A DNA stretch of 64,000 nucleotides from Geodermatophilus aquaeductus (lineage in GTDB: Bacteria > Actinomycetota > Actinomycetes > Mycobacteriales > Geodermatophilaceae): the NCBI RefSeq assembly GCF_900182545.1, contig NZ_FXTJ01000004.1:186001-250000 (forward strand), given 5' to 3'. The position numbers and the translations under genes were made by a program. Below, one piece after another: positions 24,596 through 33,228 of the stretch (its first letter is position 1; each line of letters opens with the position of its first letter). A model generated the notes under the pieces. That model saw only the letters and a program-made list of their open reading frames with translations. It did not search any database and was not told where the DNA came from.

Positions 24596-25138
24596 CTACT
24601 CCACCACAACCGGCGCCATCAGCCGGAAGACCTCCAGCTCGACGTCGTACCAGCGGCGCAGCCGCCCCAGCGACGCCATGCCCAGGCGCCGGCAGACCGC
24701 CAGGGACGCCTCGTTGCCGGGCCGCACGACGGCGTAGACCTCCGGCAGCCCGGCGCCGAAGGCGTGCGCGACCACCGCGCGCGCCGCCTCGGTGGCGTAG
24801 CCGCGGCCCCAGCAGTCCGGGTGCAGGTGCCAGCCCACCTCGACCTCCCCGACGCCGCCGGGCAGCGGCTTGAGCAGCACCGTGCCGGCGACCACCGGCG
24901 CGGACCCCGCGGGGCTCTCGTCGCGGACCTCGATCGCCCAGGTGCCGTGCAGGGGGTCGGCGCGGCGGATCTGCGCCCAGCGGCAGACCAGCTCGACCGG
25001 GCCCACCGAGGGGGTGCCGCCCAGCCAGCGGGTGACCTCCTCGCGGCAGTAGATGTCGGTCAGCCGGGCGAGGTCGTCGCGGCGGGTGGTCCACGGGCGC
25101 AGCCGCAGCCGGTCGGTGAGCAGTTCCCCGTCCGGCAC
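24596..25138 (-). CDS. GNAT acetyltransferase (RimJ/RimL-like)
   Basis: 180 residues. LTDRLRLRPWTTRRDD at the start and the acetyl-CoA loop DCWGRGYATEAARAVVAHAF with a following NEASLAVCRRLGM are typical of the RimJ/RimL subgroup that acetylates N-terminal amines or small amines. GTG start. Convergent with the acyltransferase gene, seven bases apart. Target unknown. Confidence 0.85.
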   Translation of the reverse strand: MPDGELLTDRLRLRPWTTRRDDLARLTDIYCREEVTRWLGGTPSVGPVELVCRWAQIRRADPLHGTWAIEVRDESPAGSAPVVAGTVLLKPLPGGVGEVEVGWHLHPDCWGRGYATEAARAVVAHAFGAGLPEVYAVVRPGNEASLAVCRRLGMASLGRLRRWYDVELEVFRLMAPVVVE

Positions 25139-25221
25139 CGCGGCTGCCTACCCGGCACGCCCCGCGCTATCCCCGGCACCCGTCCCCGGACCCGCCGCCG
25201 GAGCGGTCCGGGCGCGCCGTC

Positions 25222-26769
25222 ATGCTCGGCGCCGTGACCCCGCCCCCCGACGCGCCGCCCGACCTGCTGCTCACCGACGTGACCGTCGGCGACCGTCCCG
25301 GCCGGGCCGTGCACGTCGCCGGCGGGCGGATCGCCTGGGTGGGCGCCGCCGCCGACGCGCCCCCGGCCGGGCAGGTGCTCGCGGGGGAGGGCGCGCTGCT
25401 CACGCCGGCGTTCGTGGACGCGCACGTGCACGCCACGGCGACCGGCCTGGCGCTCACCGGTCTCGACCTCCACTCGAGGTCGAGCCTCGGGGAGGCCGTG
25501 GCGGCGGTCGCGCAGGCGGTGCGCACCGCACCGCCGGGCATCGTGCTCGGCACCGGGTGGGACGAGACCGGCTGGCCCGAGGGCCGCGGGCTGACCCGCG
25601 CCGACCTCGACGCCGTCGTCGGGGACCGCCCGGCCTACCTCGCCCGGGTCGACGTCCACTCCGCCACCGTCTCCACGGCGCTGCTCGACCTCGTGCCCGG
25701 CATCCGCGACCTGCCCGGCTTCCTCCCCGACGGGCAGCTGCGCCTCGACGCCCACCACGCCGCCCGCCAGGCCGCCTACGGAGCCGTGACGGCCCAGCAG
25801 CGCGCCGCCGCGCAGGCCGCCACGCTCGCCGAGGCGGCCCGGCTGGGCATCGGCAGCCTGCACGAGATGGCCGGCCCCGAGGTGTCCAGCGCCGAGGACC
25901 TGCGCGCGCTGCTGGCCCTCGCCGGGGAGCGTCCCGGACCGCGGGTCACCGGCTACTGGGGGGAGCTGGCCGAGCGCGGCGGGCTGGACCTGGTGCGCGA
26001 GCTCGGCCTGGCCGGCGCCGGGGGCGACCTGTTCTGCGACGGCGCGTTCGGCTCGCACACCGCGGCGCTGAGCGCTCCCTACCGCGACCGCCCCGGGACC
26101 GCGGGCGCGCTGCGCTTCGCGACCGGGCAGCTGGTCGAGCACGTGCGCGCGTGCACCGTCGCCGGGGTGCAGGCCGGCTTCCACTGCATCGGCGACGCCG
26201 CCGTCGGCCAGGTCCTCGACGCCGTCGGCGCGGTGGTCGAGGAGCTGGGCCCGGCGGCGGTGCGCGCCTGCCGGCACCGGCTCGAGCACGTGGAGATGGC
26301 CGCGCCGGAGGCGGTGGAGCGCATGCGGGCGTGGGGGATGGTCGCCAGCGTGCAGCCGGCCTTCGACGCCGCATGGGGCGGACCGTCGGGGATGTACGCC
26401 GAGCGCCTGGGCGCCGACCGGGCCGCGGCGTGCAACCCCTTCGCCGACCTCGCCGACGCCGGCGTCGCCCTCGCGCTGGGCAGCGACGCCCCGGTGACGC
26501 CCATGGACCCCTGGGGCGGCGTGCACGCGGCGGTCGACCACCGCACCCCGGGCGCCGGCCTGCGCCCGTTCGACGCCTTCGACGCGGCCACCCACGGCGG
26601 CTGGCACGCCGTCCGCGCCGAGACCGCGGCCGGCCCGCTCGCGCCCGGCGCGCCCGCCGACCTGGCGCTGTGGGGCACCGACGCCACCCTCTCGGCCGTC
26701 CTCGACCACCGCCTGCGGCCCGCCTGCCGCCGGCTCGTCGTCGCCGGGGCCCCGCTGCAGCCGCTGTAA
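25222..26769 (+). CDS. amidohydrolase (YtcJ-like, Amidohydro_3)
   Basis: 515 residues. Metal-site motifs are VDAHVHATATG (HxH), FHCIGDAAVGQ, RHRLEHVEMA and LGSDAPVTPMDPWGG, and GTGWDETGWPEGRG is characteristic of the YtcJ subgroup. These enzymes hydrolyse amides of largely unknown physiology. ATG 25222 is used; the GTG four codons later is an equally possible start because neither has a clear ribosome site. Monocistronic as far as visible. Confidence 0.88.
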   Translation: MLGAVTPPPDAPPDLLLTDVTVGDRPGRAVHVAGGRIAWVGAAADAPPAGQVLAGEGALLTPAFVDAHVHATATGLALTGLDLHSRSSLGEAVAAVAQAVRTAPPGIVLGTGWDETGWPEGRGLTRADLDAVVGDRPAYLARVDVHSATVSTALLDLVPGIRDLPGFLPDGQLRLDAHHAARQAAYGAVTAQQRAAAQAATLAEAARLGIGSLHEMAGPEVSSAEDLRALLALAGERPGPRVTGYWGELAERGGLDLVRELGLAGAGGDLFCDGAFGSHTAALSAPYRDRPGTAGALRFATGQLVEHVRACTVAGVQAGFHCIGDAAVGQVLDAVGAVVEELGPAAVRACRHRLEHVEMAAPEAVERMRAWGMVASVQPAFDAAWGGPSGMYAERLGADRAAACNPFADLADAGVALALGSDAPVTPMDPWGGVHAAVDHRTPGAGLRPFDAFDAATHGGWHAVRAETAAGPLAPGAPADLALWGTDATLSAVLDHRLRPACRRLVVAGAPLQPL

Positions 26770-26917
26770 CCACCCGGTCCGGTGACCGCACACCCGGGGG
26801 CACCGCGCAGGTCGCGCCGGAGGACGCGCACCGCGGGGTGGGATGCTGGTCGACGGGCCACGACCGTGGCCGTGCCGCGGGCGCCGCCCGCGGACAGTCC
26901 TCGCGGGGAGGTCGGGA

Positions 26918-28543
26918 GTGCCGCCAGCAGCCGTGACCGAGGCGGTCGCCACCGGCTCCGGCGGTTCCGCGCGCGGCGGACGCCGCCGCCTCCCGTGGCG
27001 CACCCTGCTGGCCGCCGCCGGTGGCCTCGCGCTGCTGCTCGCCTTCCCGGGGTACTCCCTCCCGCCGCTGGCCGTGCTGGGCCCCGCGGCGCTCGCGCTG
27101 GCCGTCCACGGCCGCCGCGCCCGCTCCGGGGCGTGGCTGGGCCTGGTCCTCGGCCTGGCGTTCTTCGTGCCGCTGCTGTCGTGGAGCGGCATCTACGTCG
27201 GCTCCTTCCCGTGGCTGGCGCTCGCGGTCTCCCAGGCGCTGTTCGTGGCGCTGCTGGGGGCGGCGACGGCGGCGGTCTCCCGCTCCCGGCTGTGGCCGCT
27301 GTGGACCGCGGCGCTGTGGGTGGCCCAGGAGGCCCTGCGCGGCCGCGTCCCCTTCGGCGGGTTCCCCTGGGGCCGGCTGGGGCTGAGCCAGACCGACGGG
27401 CCCTTCCTCTCCCTCGCCGCCTACGGCGGGGTGCCGCTGGTCTCCTTCGCCGTCGCGCTCACCGGCACCCTGCTGGCCGCCGCCGTCCTGGCGCTGGTCC
27501 GGGCCCGGCGCGCCGCCGGGCGGGCGACGGCGACCCGCGGGCCGGCGCTGCGGACGGCGGCCGCCGCGCTGGCCGCCGCCCTCGCCGTCCCCCTGCTCGG
27601 CGCGCTCGCCTGGCTGCCCCTGCCCGGTCCCTCCCTCACCGAGGGCGGCCCCACCCGGACCGTCGCGGTCGTCCAGGGCGACGTCCCCGAGCCCGGCCTG
27701 GACTTCAACGCCCGCCGCCGCGCTGTCCTGGACAACCACGTGCAGCAGACGCTCGACCTCGCCGCGGCCGTGCAGGCCGGTGACGAGGCGCAGCCCGACC
27801 TCGTGGTGTGGCCGGAGAACAGCTCCGACATCGACCCCTACCTCAACGCCGACGCCGCCCGGCAGATCAGCCGGGCCGCCGAGGCCGTCGGCGCGCCGAT
27901 CCTGGTCGGCGCGGTCGTCGAGGGACCGGGCCGGTTCATCAGCAACACCGGCATCGTCTGGGACCCCGACACCGGGCCCGGCGACACCTACGTCAAGCGG
28001 CACCCGGTCCCGCTCGCCGAGTACGTGCCCGCGCGGGACTTCTTCCGCCTCTTCAGCGACAAGGTCGACCTGGTCCGCCGCGACTTCGTGCACGGCACCG
28101 AGGTCGGCGTCCTGGAGATGGGCGGCGCGCGGGTCGGGGACGTCATCTGCTTCGAGGTGGTCTACGACTCCCTGGTGGCCGACACCGTGGAGGCCGGCGC
28201 GGGCATGCTCGTCGTCCAGACCAACAACGCCACCTTCGGCTACACCGACGAGAGCGAGCAGCAGCTGGCGGCCAGCCGGCTGCGCGCGGTCGAGTTCGGC
28301 CGCACCGTCCTCGTCGCGGCCACCAGCGGCATCTCCGCCGTGGTCGCCCCCGACGGGTCGCTGGCCCGCCGCTCGGAGCTGTTCACCCCCGCGGTCTTCG
28401 TCGAGGACGTCGCCCAGCGCGACTCCACCACCGTCGCCGAGCGGCTGGGCGCCGCGCCGGAGTGGGTGCTGACGGCGCTGGGCGCGGGCGCCGTGCTCGC
28501 CGTCGCCGTCCCCGCCGCGCGCCGCCGCCGGGCCGCCGCGTGA
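26918..28543 (+). CDS. lnt: apolipoprotein N-acyltransferase
   Basis: 541 residues: several N-terminal membrane segments and a C-terminal periplasmic nitrilase domain. The catalytic triad can be placed at E300 (WPENSSD), K360 (YVKRHPVPLAEYVP) and C411 (VICFEVVYD). It transfers a third acyl chain onto the N-terminal cysteine of lipoproteins. GGGGAGG six bases ahead supports GTG 26918 over the far-upstream ATG. It overlaps the ppm1 gene in a GTGA; in M. tuberculosis the two are fused as Rv2051c, here they are separate. Confidence 0.93.
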   Translation: MPPAAVTEAVATGSGGSARGGRRRLPWRTLLAAAGGLALLLAFPGYSLPPLAVLGPAALALAVHGRRARSGAWLGLVLGLAFFVPLLSWSGIYVGSFPWLALAVSQALFVALLGAATAAVSRSRLWPLWTAALWVAQEALRGRVPFGGFPWGRLGLSQTDGPFLSLAAYGGVPLVSFAVALTGTLLAAAVLALVRARRAAGRATATRGPALRTAAAALAAALAVPLLGALAWLPLPGPSLTEGGPTRTVAVVQGDVPEPGLDFNARRRAVLDNHVQQTLDLAAAVQAGDEAQPDLVVWPENSSDIDPYLNADAARQISRAAEAVGAPILVGAVVEGPGRFISNTGIVWDPDTGPGDTYVKRHPVPLAEYVPARDFFRLFSDKVDLVRRDFVHGTEVGVLEMGGARVGDVICFEVVYDSLVADTVEAGAGMLVVQTNNATFGYTDESEQQLAASRLRAVEFGRTVLVAATSGISAVVAPDGSLARRSELFTPAVFVEDVAQRDSTTVAERLGAAPEWVLTALGAGAVLAVAVPAARRRRAAA

Positions 28544-29331
28544 GCGCGCCGCGGGTCCTCGTCGTCATCCCCACCTACGACGAGGTGGACAACCTCGAGC
28601 CGGTCCTCGGCCGGCTGCACGCCGCCGTCCCCGGCGCGCACGCCCTCGTCGTCGACGACGGCTCGCCCGACGGCACCGGGGAGCTGGCCGAGGAGCTCGC
28701 CGCGCGGGACGCGCGGGTGCACGTGCTGCGGCGCACCGAGAAGGCCGGACTGGGGCCGGCCTACGTCGCGGGCTTCCGGTGGGGCCGCGAGCGCGGCTAC
28801 GACGTGCTGGTCGAGATGGACGCCGACGGCTCCCACCACCCCGAGCAGCTGCCGGCGCTGCTGGCCGCCCTCGACGACGCCGACCTGGCGCTGGGCTCGC
28901 GCTACGTCCCGGGCGGGAGCGTGGAGGACTGGCCGCGCCGGCGGCTACTGCTGTCGCGGCTGGGCAACGTCTACACCCGTCGCGTCCTGCGGCTGCCGCT
29001 GGCCGACGCCACCGGCGGCTTCCGCGCCGTCCGCGGCGAGCTGGTGGACCGGCTGCCCTTCGACCGGGTGGCCAGCCAGGGCTACTGCTTCCAGGTCGAC
29101 TGGGCCTGGCGGGCCTGGCGGGAGGGCGCCCGCGTGGTGGAGGTGCCGATCACCTTCAGCGAACGGAAGTCCGGCAGGAGCAAGATGACGTCCTCGATCG
29201 TTGTAGAGGCGTTGGCACGGGTCACCGGATGGGGCCTGCAGGACCGGCTGGCCGATCGCCTGCCGGGCCGGGTCCCTCCGCCCGTGCCGGGACGGGTCCG
29301 CGACGGCGGGCGGTCCAGCGAGGTCCGGTAG
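28540..29331 (+). CDS. ppm1: polyprenol monophosphomannose synthase (GT2)
   Basis: 263 residues. GT2 motifs are VVIPTYDEVDNLEPVL, LVVDDGSPDGTG and EMDADGSHHPEQLP (the DAD metal motif); SGRSKMTSSIVVEAL near the end is typical of dolichol-phosphate-mannose synthases. It transfers mannose from GDP-mannose to polyprenyl phosphate, supplying lipomannan synthesis and protein O-mannosylation. Membrane helices are absent, so it probably relies on its neighbour Lnt for membrane association, as the fused mycobacterial protein does. Start overlaps lnt. Confidence 0.92.
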   Translation: MSAPRVLVVIPTYDEVDNLEPVLGRLHAAVPGAHALVVDDGSPDGTGELAEELAARDARVHVLRRTEKAGLGPAYVAGFRWGRERGYDVLVEMDADGSHHPEQLPALLAALDDADLALGSRYVPGGSVEDWPRRRLLLSRLGNVYTRRVLRLPLADATGGFRAVRGELVDRLPFDRVASQGYCFQVDWAWRAWREGARVVEVPITFSERKSGRSKMTSSIVVEALARVTGWGLQDRLADRLPGRVPPPVPGRVRDGGRSSEVR

Positions 29332-29371
29332 GCGGACCCGGACCGCCCGCGTGGCCGGACCGAGGAGTGCC

Positions 29372-29851
29372 GTGGCATCCCGGGTACGCGTGCTGGCAGG
29401 GCTGTGGGCCCTCGCCGAGATCGTCGTCTTCGCGCTCGTCGCCGCCTGGATCGGCGTGGGCTGGACGCTGCTGGCCGCGCTGGCCACCACCGTCCTGGGC
29501 TGGACGCTCGTGGCCCGCCAGATGAGGGACGTCACCGCCCCCCTCCGCGCGCAGGCCCGCGGCGGGACCCTGCAGCGGAGCCGGGCGGCGACCGACGCCG
29601 GGCTGGTCGCCGCCGGCGGCGTGCTCATGGTGCTGCCGGGGTTCCTCGGCGACGTCGTCGGGCTGCTGTGCCTGCTGCCGCCCACCCGGCCCCTGGTGCG
29701 CGCCGCCGTCGGCCGCGGGCTGGCCGCCAAGCTGGGCGTCGCCGGGCCGGTGCGGGTGCGCAGCACCCGGGTGGAGACGTTCCCGCGCCCCGAGGGCCCG
29801 GTACGGGTCATCGAGGGAGAGGTGGCGGGAGAGAGCCACCTGATCCGCTAG
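29372..29851 (+). CDS. fxsA: FxsA family membrane protein
   Basis: 159 residues with hydrophobic segments near the start and in the middle and the family motif TDAGLVAAGGVLMVLPGFLGDVVGLLCLLPPTR (given in part by LMVLPGFLGD). E. coli FxsA affects phage exclusion; the cell role is unknown. GAGGAG four bases before GTG 29372 sets the start, rather than the upstream GTG 29351. In M. tuberculosis fxsA (Rv2053c) also lies beside ppm1. Confidence 0.88.
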   Translation: MASRVRVLAGLWALAEIVVFALVAAWIGVGWTLLAALATTVLGWTLVARQMRDVTAPLRAQARGGTLQRSRAATDAGLVAAGGVLMVLPGFLGDVVGLLCLLPPTRPLVRAAVGRGLAAKLGVAGPVRVRSTRVETFPRPEGPVRVIEGEVAGESHLIR

Positions 29852-29858
29852 AGCTCCT

Positions 29859-30416
29859 CTAAGCCTGTTCGCGGGGGAGGACCCGGAACCGCAGGCCGGT
29901 CCGCTGCCCGACGTCGTCGACGGCGAACTTCTCCAGCCGCGCCGGGCCGACCGCGTCGAACAGCGGCATCCCACCGCCCAGCAGCACCGGCACGACGTCG
30001 ACCCGCAGCTCGTCGGCCAGGCCGGCGTCGATCAGCTGCCGGTTGAGCTGCGCTCCGCCGACGACGGTGACCGCCCGCTCGCCGGCCAGCTCGCGGGCGG
30101 TGGCCGCCGCCTCGCCGACGTCGCCGGCGAAGGTGACCCACAGCCGGTCGTTGCGCCGCGGCGCGACCTCCGGCGGGCGCGAGGTCAGGACGACGATCGG
30201 CACCTGGTACTCGTAGTCGACGGCGTAGCTGTCGGGGTCGGCCAGGTCGAAGGTGCGCCGGCCCATCAGCACCGCGCCGGTCTCGGCCTGCGACGCCGCC
30301 AGGTACCGCTCGCCGGCCGGGCTGCCGAGGTCGGCGTAGAGCATGCCGAACTCCCCGCGCTCGTCGGCGAGGTAGCCGTCCAGGGACATGGTCATGCCGG
30401 CGATCAGGTGCGCCAC
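29859..30416 (-). CDS. dihydrofolate reductase family protein (RibD C-terminal-like)
   Basis: 185 residues. GMTMSLDGYLADERGEF at the start, VLMGRRTFDLAD and VTVVGGAQLNRQLIDAGLADEL are the usual blocks of the small RibD_C/DHFR-like reductases common in actinobacteria. They bind NADPH; substrates are mostly unknown, and folate reduction should not be assumed. GTG start with GGAGG-type site. Convergent with fxsA. Confidence 0.87.
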   Translation of the reverse strand: MAHLIAGMTMSLDGYLADERGEFGMLYADLGSPAGERYLAASQAETGAVLMGRRTFDLADPDSYAVDYEYQVPIVVLTSRPPEVAPRRNDRLWVTFAGDVGEAAATARELAGERAVTVVGGAQLNRQLIDAGLADELRVDVVPVLLGGGMPLFDAVGPARLEKFAVDDVGQRTGLRFRVLPREQA

Positions 30417-30514
30417 GGAGGTCCTCCTCGGTCCGGTTCCTGGGAGGAGGACCGGCGGGGGAGCGGGAACTCAGCGGTCCCCTCCACCGTGCCCTTCCAC
30501 CGTGTTCCGGACGC

Positions 30515-30552
30515 GGAACGGCCCCGGTGGGGAGTCCCACCGGGGCCGTTCC
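30515..30552. terminator. strong hairpin after rbpA
   Basis: A perfect 17-bp stem (GGAACGGCCCCGGTGGG with its complement) closes on a GAGT loop, 16 bases past the rbpA stop and 99 bases upstream of the reductase start. No T tract follows. It should insulate rbpA from the next gene on the same strand. Confidence 0.8.
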
Positions 30553-30567
30553 TACGAAGAGCCGAGC

Positions 30568-30912
30568 TCAGCTGGCGCGGGTCCGCCGGCCGCGCAGCAC
30601 CTCGAGCCGCTCGGCGAGGACCTCCTCGAGGTCCTCCACGGAGCGACGCTCGAGCAGCATGTCCCAGTGCGTCCGCGGCGGCTTGACCTTCTTGGGCGCC
30701 GGCTCGGAGCCGCCGACCAGCTTGGCCGATCCGCCGTCGAACTTGCACTCCCAGGTGTCGGGCACCTCGGCGTCGTCGGCGAGGGGAACCGTGAACTGGT
30801 GACCCGAGGGGCACTTGTACTCGACGTACTGCCGCTCGATCGGGGCGGTGTTCCGCTCGGTCTCGTAGCTCACGCTGCCCAGTCGGCTGCCCCGCAGGGA
30901 ACGCTCGCCCAT
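30568..30912 (-). CDS. rbpA: RNA polymerase-binding protein RbpA
   Basis: 114 residues, close to M. tuberculosis RbpA (111). It starts MGERSLRGSRLGSVSYETERN, has a core fold with CPSGHQF and WECKF cysteines, a basic linker EPKKVKPPRTH-like (here APKKVKPPRTHWD) and the sigma-interaction helix WDMLLERRSVEDLEEVL. RbpA stabilises open complexes of the housekeeping sigma factor and contributes to rifampicin tolerance. ATG 30912 is conserved; the extra upstream frame is leader. The promoter region carries a SigR/SigH-type element. Confidence 0.97.
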   Translation of the reverse strand: MGERSLRGSRLGSVSYETERNTAPIERQYVEYKCPSGHQFTVPLADDAEVPDTWECKFDGGSAKLVGGSEPAPKKVKPPRTHWDMLLERRSVEDLEEVLAERLEVLRGRRTRAS

Positions 30913-31000
30913 GGCACACCGTCCTCTCGTGCTGGTGGTGTCGGTCAGGACTCTCCGGCGCAGCAGGGGATACCCACTGCGGGAGGGTGTCATGGAGACC

Positions 31001-31026
31001 AACGGCGGATTTCGCGGAGAGATTCC
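31001..31026 (-). promoter_or_regulatory. SigR/SigH-type promoter of rbpA
   Basis: On the minus strand GGAAT is followed after exactly 18 bases by GTT, which is the oxidative/disulfide-stress sigma factor consensus of Streptomyces SigR and mycobacterial SigH. It lies about 90 bases before the rbpA ATG. rbpA is a known SigR target in Streptomyces, which supports the assignment. Confidence 0.75.
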
Positions 31027-31104
31027 GCTGAGTCGGTTCCCCATCATCGCATGGGGTGGTATTGGCGCCCACACCGCCCCTCGGACGGGGGAGGACGCCC
31101 CTCC

Positions 31105-31836
31105 TCACGGGAGGGCGAGCTGCCCCGGCCCGGCCGCGGTGGGGCCGAGCTGGCCGAGGACGTGGTGGCGCCGGCACAGCACCTGGTAGTGCACGTCGGT
31201 GCCGGTGGCCGGGTCGTCGGTCTCCTCCGGCGCCGGGGTGGGCGCGGTGTCGGCCACGACCACGGTGGCGCCGGAGCGCACCATCGCGCCGTCGACGACG
31301 CGGGCGTTGAGCAGCCCCGGCAGGCCGCACCAGCACAGCACCTCGACCTGGATGCGCTGCACGTCGTCGGCGACCTCGAGCAGCCGCTGCGTGCCGGGGA
31401 ACAGCCGGGTGCGGAAGTCGGTGGTCAGCCCGAAGGCGTAGACGTCGACGTGCGAGGCGTCGACGAGCTCGGCGAGCTGGTCGACCTGCTCGGGGGTGAG
31501 GAACTGCGCCTCGTCGACGATCAGGTAGTCCACCCGCCGCCCGTCGGCCCAGTGGCTGCGCACCAGCAGCGTCAGGTCGGTGCCGGGGTCGACCTCGACG
31601 GCGTCGCGCGAGAGCCCCACCCGGGAGCTGATCCGCGGCTGCGCCGAGCGGTCGCCCTGGGTCACCAGCAGCCCCGAGCGGCCCTGCCGGCTCTGGTTGT
31701 GGTCGACCTGCAGGGCCAGGGTGGACTTGCCGCAGTCCATCGGCCCGTGGAAGAACCGCAGGTGCGCCGGGGCGAGGGCGCGCCGCCGGTCACCCGCGGC
31801 CGGGACCGCCGTGAGCGGCACGGACGGATCGCTCAC
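31105..31836 (-). CDS. tdk: thymidine kinase, type II
   Basis: 243 residues. P-loop FFHGPMDCGKST (residues 29-39), the DYLIVDEAQFLTPEQV Walker B/lid block, FGLTTDFRTRLFPG and the zinc-ribbon cysteines in VLCWCGLP and VLCRRHH fit the TK1-like family. It phosphorylates thymidine with ATP in nucleoside salvage. The GTG start overlaps the stop of the upstream transporter gene (GTGA), so they are co-translated. C-terminal tail is slightly longer than usual. Confidence 0.92.
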   Translation of the reverse strand: MSDPSVPLTAVPAAGDRRRALAPAHLRFFHGPMDCGKSTLALQVDHNQSRQGRSGLLVTQGDRSAQPRISSRVGLSRDAVEVDPGTDLTLLVRSHWADGRRVDYLIVDEAQFLTPEQVDQLAELVDASHVDVYAFGLTTDFRTRLFPGTQRLLEVADDVQRIQVEVLCWCGLPGLLNARVVDGAMVRSGATVVVADTAPTPAPEETDDPATGTDVHYQVLCRRHHVLGQLGPTAAGPGQLALP

Positions 31837-33182
31837 AGCCGCTCCGGTGGAGTGTTGCCGGCGGCCAGCACGGCCCGGCGCATCGGCAGCCGCAGCAGCA
31901 GCAGGAACCCGGCGACGAAGAACACGACCAGGCTGATGATGGCGTACCGGTAGGAGCCGGTCAGCTGGTAGGTCAGGCCGAAGGCCAGCGGCCCCAGCCA
32001 GCTGGTCCCGCGGTCGCTGATCTCGTAGAAGCTGTAGTACTCCGCCTCCCGGCCGGCCGGGATCAGGTGGCTGAACAGCGACCGCGACAGCGCCTGGGTG
32101 CCGCCCTGCACCAGCCCGATGACGGCGGCCAGCGCGTAGAACTGCGCGACCGCGCCCTCCTGCAGCGTGTACGCGGCCACCAGCACCGCCGTCCAGGCCA
32201 CCAGGCAGCCGAGCACCGTGCGCTTGGCGCCGTAGCGGGCGGCCACCCGGCCCAGGCCCAGCGCCCCGAACACCGCCACCACCTGGACCATGAGGATCGC
32301 GCCGGTGAGCACCGACTGCGACAGCCCCAGCTCCTCGCTGGCGTACGTGGCCGACAGCGAGATCACCGTCTGCACGCCGTCGTTGAACAGCAGGTAGGCG
32401 CCGAGGAACCACAGCGTCAGCGGGAACGCCCGCATGCCCTTCAGCGTCGCGGCCAGCTGCCGGAAGCCGTTGGTGGCCGCGCCGTGCGCGGCGGCCACGG
32501 GCGGCCGGTCGCGCAGCAGCGAGACGGTGACCAGCGTGAACAGGCCCCACCACAGTCCCGCCGTCGCCAGGCAGATCCGCACCGCCTCACCCTCGGTTAG
32601 CCCGAGGGAGTCCGCGCCGAGGAACAGCCCCAGGTGCACGGCGAGCAGCAGCGCGCCGCCGACGTAGCCGAACGCCCACCCGCGGCTGGACACCGCGTCG
32701 CGCTCGTCGGGGCCGGCCAGATCGGGCAGCCAGGAGTAGTAGACGACCGTCGCCGCGCCGAAGGCGACGTTGGCGACGACGAACAGCGCCGCGCCGAGCA
32801 GGTAGCGCCCGTCGGCGACGAAGAACAGGCAGGTCGCGGCCAGCGCACCCACCGCCGCCAGACCCCCGAGCAGCCGCCGCTTGCGCCCCGACCGGTCGGC
32901 GACGGCACCGGTGAGCGGCAGGACGAGCACCTGCAGCACCACGGAGAAGGACAGGACGTAGGAGAACCAGCTGCCGGGCGGGATGGACAGCCCGAGGAAG
33001 GGCAGCCGGCCGTCGGCGCCGACGGCGTCCTCGGCCACGGTGGTCAGGTACGGGCCCAGGAAGACCGTGGTGACGCTGGTGTTGAACACCGACATCGCCC
33101 AGTCGTAGGAGTACCAGCCGAAGCGTTCACGGCGCAGGGCGCGGTCGACGGGTTGCACGGCGTCGACGTCGGGGACGGTCAC
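31833..33182 (-). CDS. MFS transporter, UMF1 (Atg22-like) type
   Basis: 449 residues with about twelve membrane segments. The start VDRALRRERFGWYSYDWAMSVFNTSV and DRSGRKRRLLG are characteristic of the UMF1/Vacuole effluxer Atg22-like family. Substrate unknown; eukaryotic relatives export amino acids. The GTG at 33182 is preferred because the family homology begins right after it; a longer frame to 33257 is possible. Co-translated with tdk. Confidence 0.85.
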   Translation of the reverse strand: MTVPDVDAVQPVDRALRRERFGWYSYDWAMSVFNTSVTTVFLGPYLTTVAEDAVGADGRLPFLGLSIPPGSWFSYVLSFSVVLQVLVLPLTGAVADRSGRKRRLLGGLAAVGALAATCLFFVADGRYLLGAALFVVANVAFGAATVVYYSWLPDLAGPDERDAVSSRGWAFGYVGGALLLAVHLGLFLGADSLGLTEGEAVRICLATAGLWWGLFTLVTVSLLRDRPPVAAAHGAATNGFRQLAATLKGMRAFPLTLWFLGAYLLFNDGVQTVISLSATYASEELGLSQSVLTGAILMVQVVAVFGALGLGRVAARYGAKRTVLGCLVAWTAVLVAAYTLQEGAVAQFYALAAVIGLVQGGTQALSRSLFSHLIPAGREAEYYSFYEISDRGTSWLGPLAFGLTYQLTGSYRYAIISLVVFFVAGFLLLLRLPMRRAVLAAGNTPPERL

Positions 33183-33228
33183 CGGCGCAGGGTGCCAGCC
33201 GCGTGGCGCCGATTCCAGCACCGCCCGG

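Noticed and set aside
25163-25175. Possible eighth motif copy (GCTATCCCCGGCA)
   Set aside because: Too many mismatches with the otherwise strictly conserved 15-mer.
30966-30980. GGGGATACCCAC resembling the motif in the rbpA leader
   Set aside because: Only the GGGGATA part agrees, and its orientation would contradict the set; it is treated as chance.
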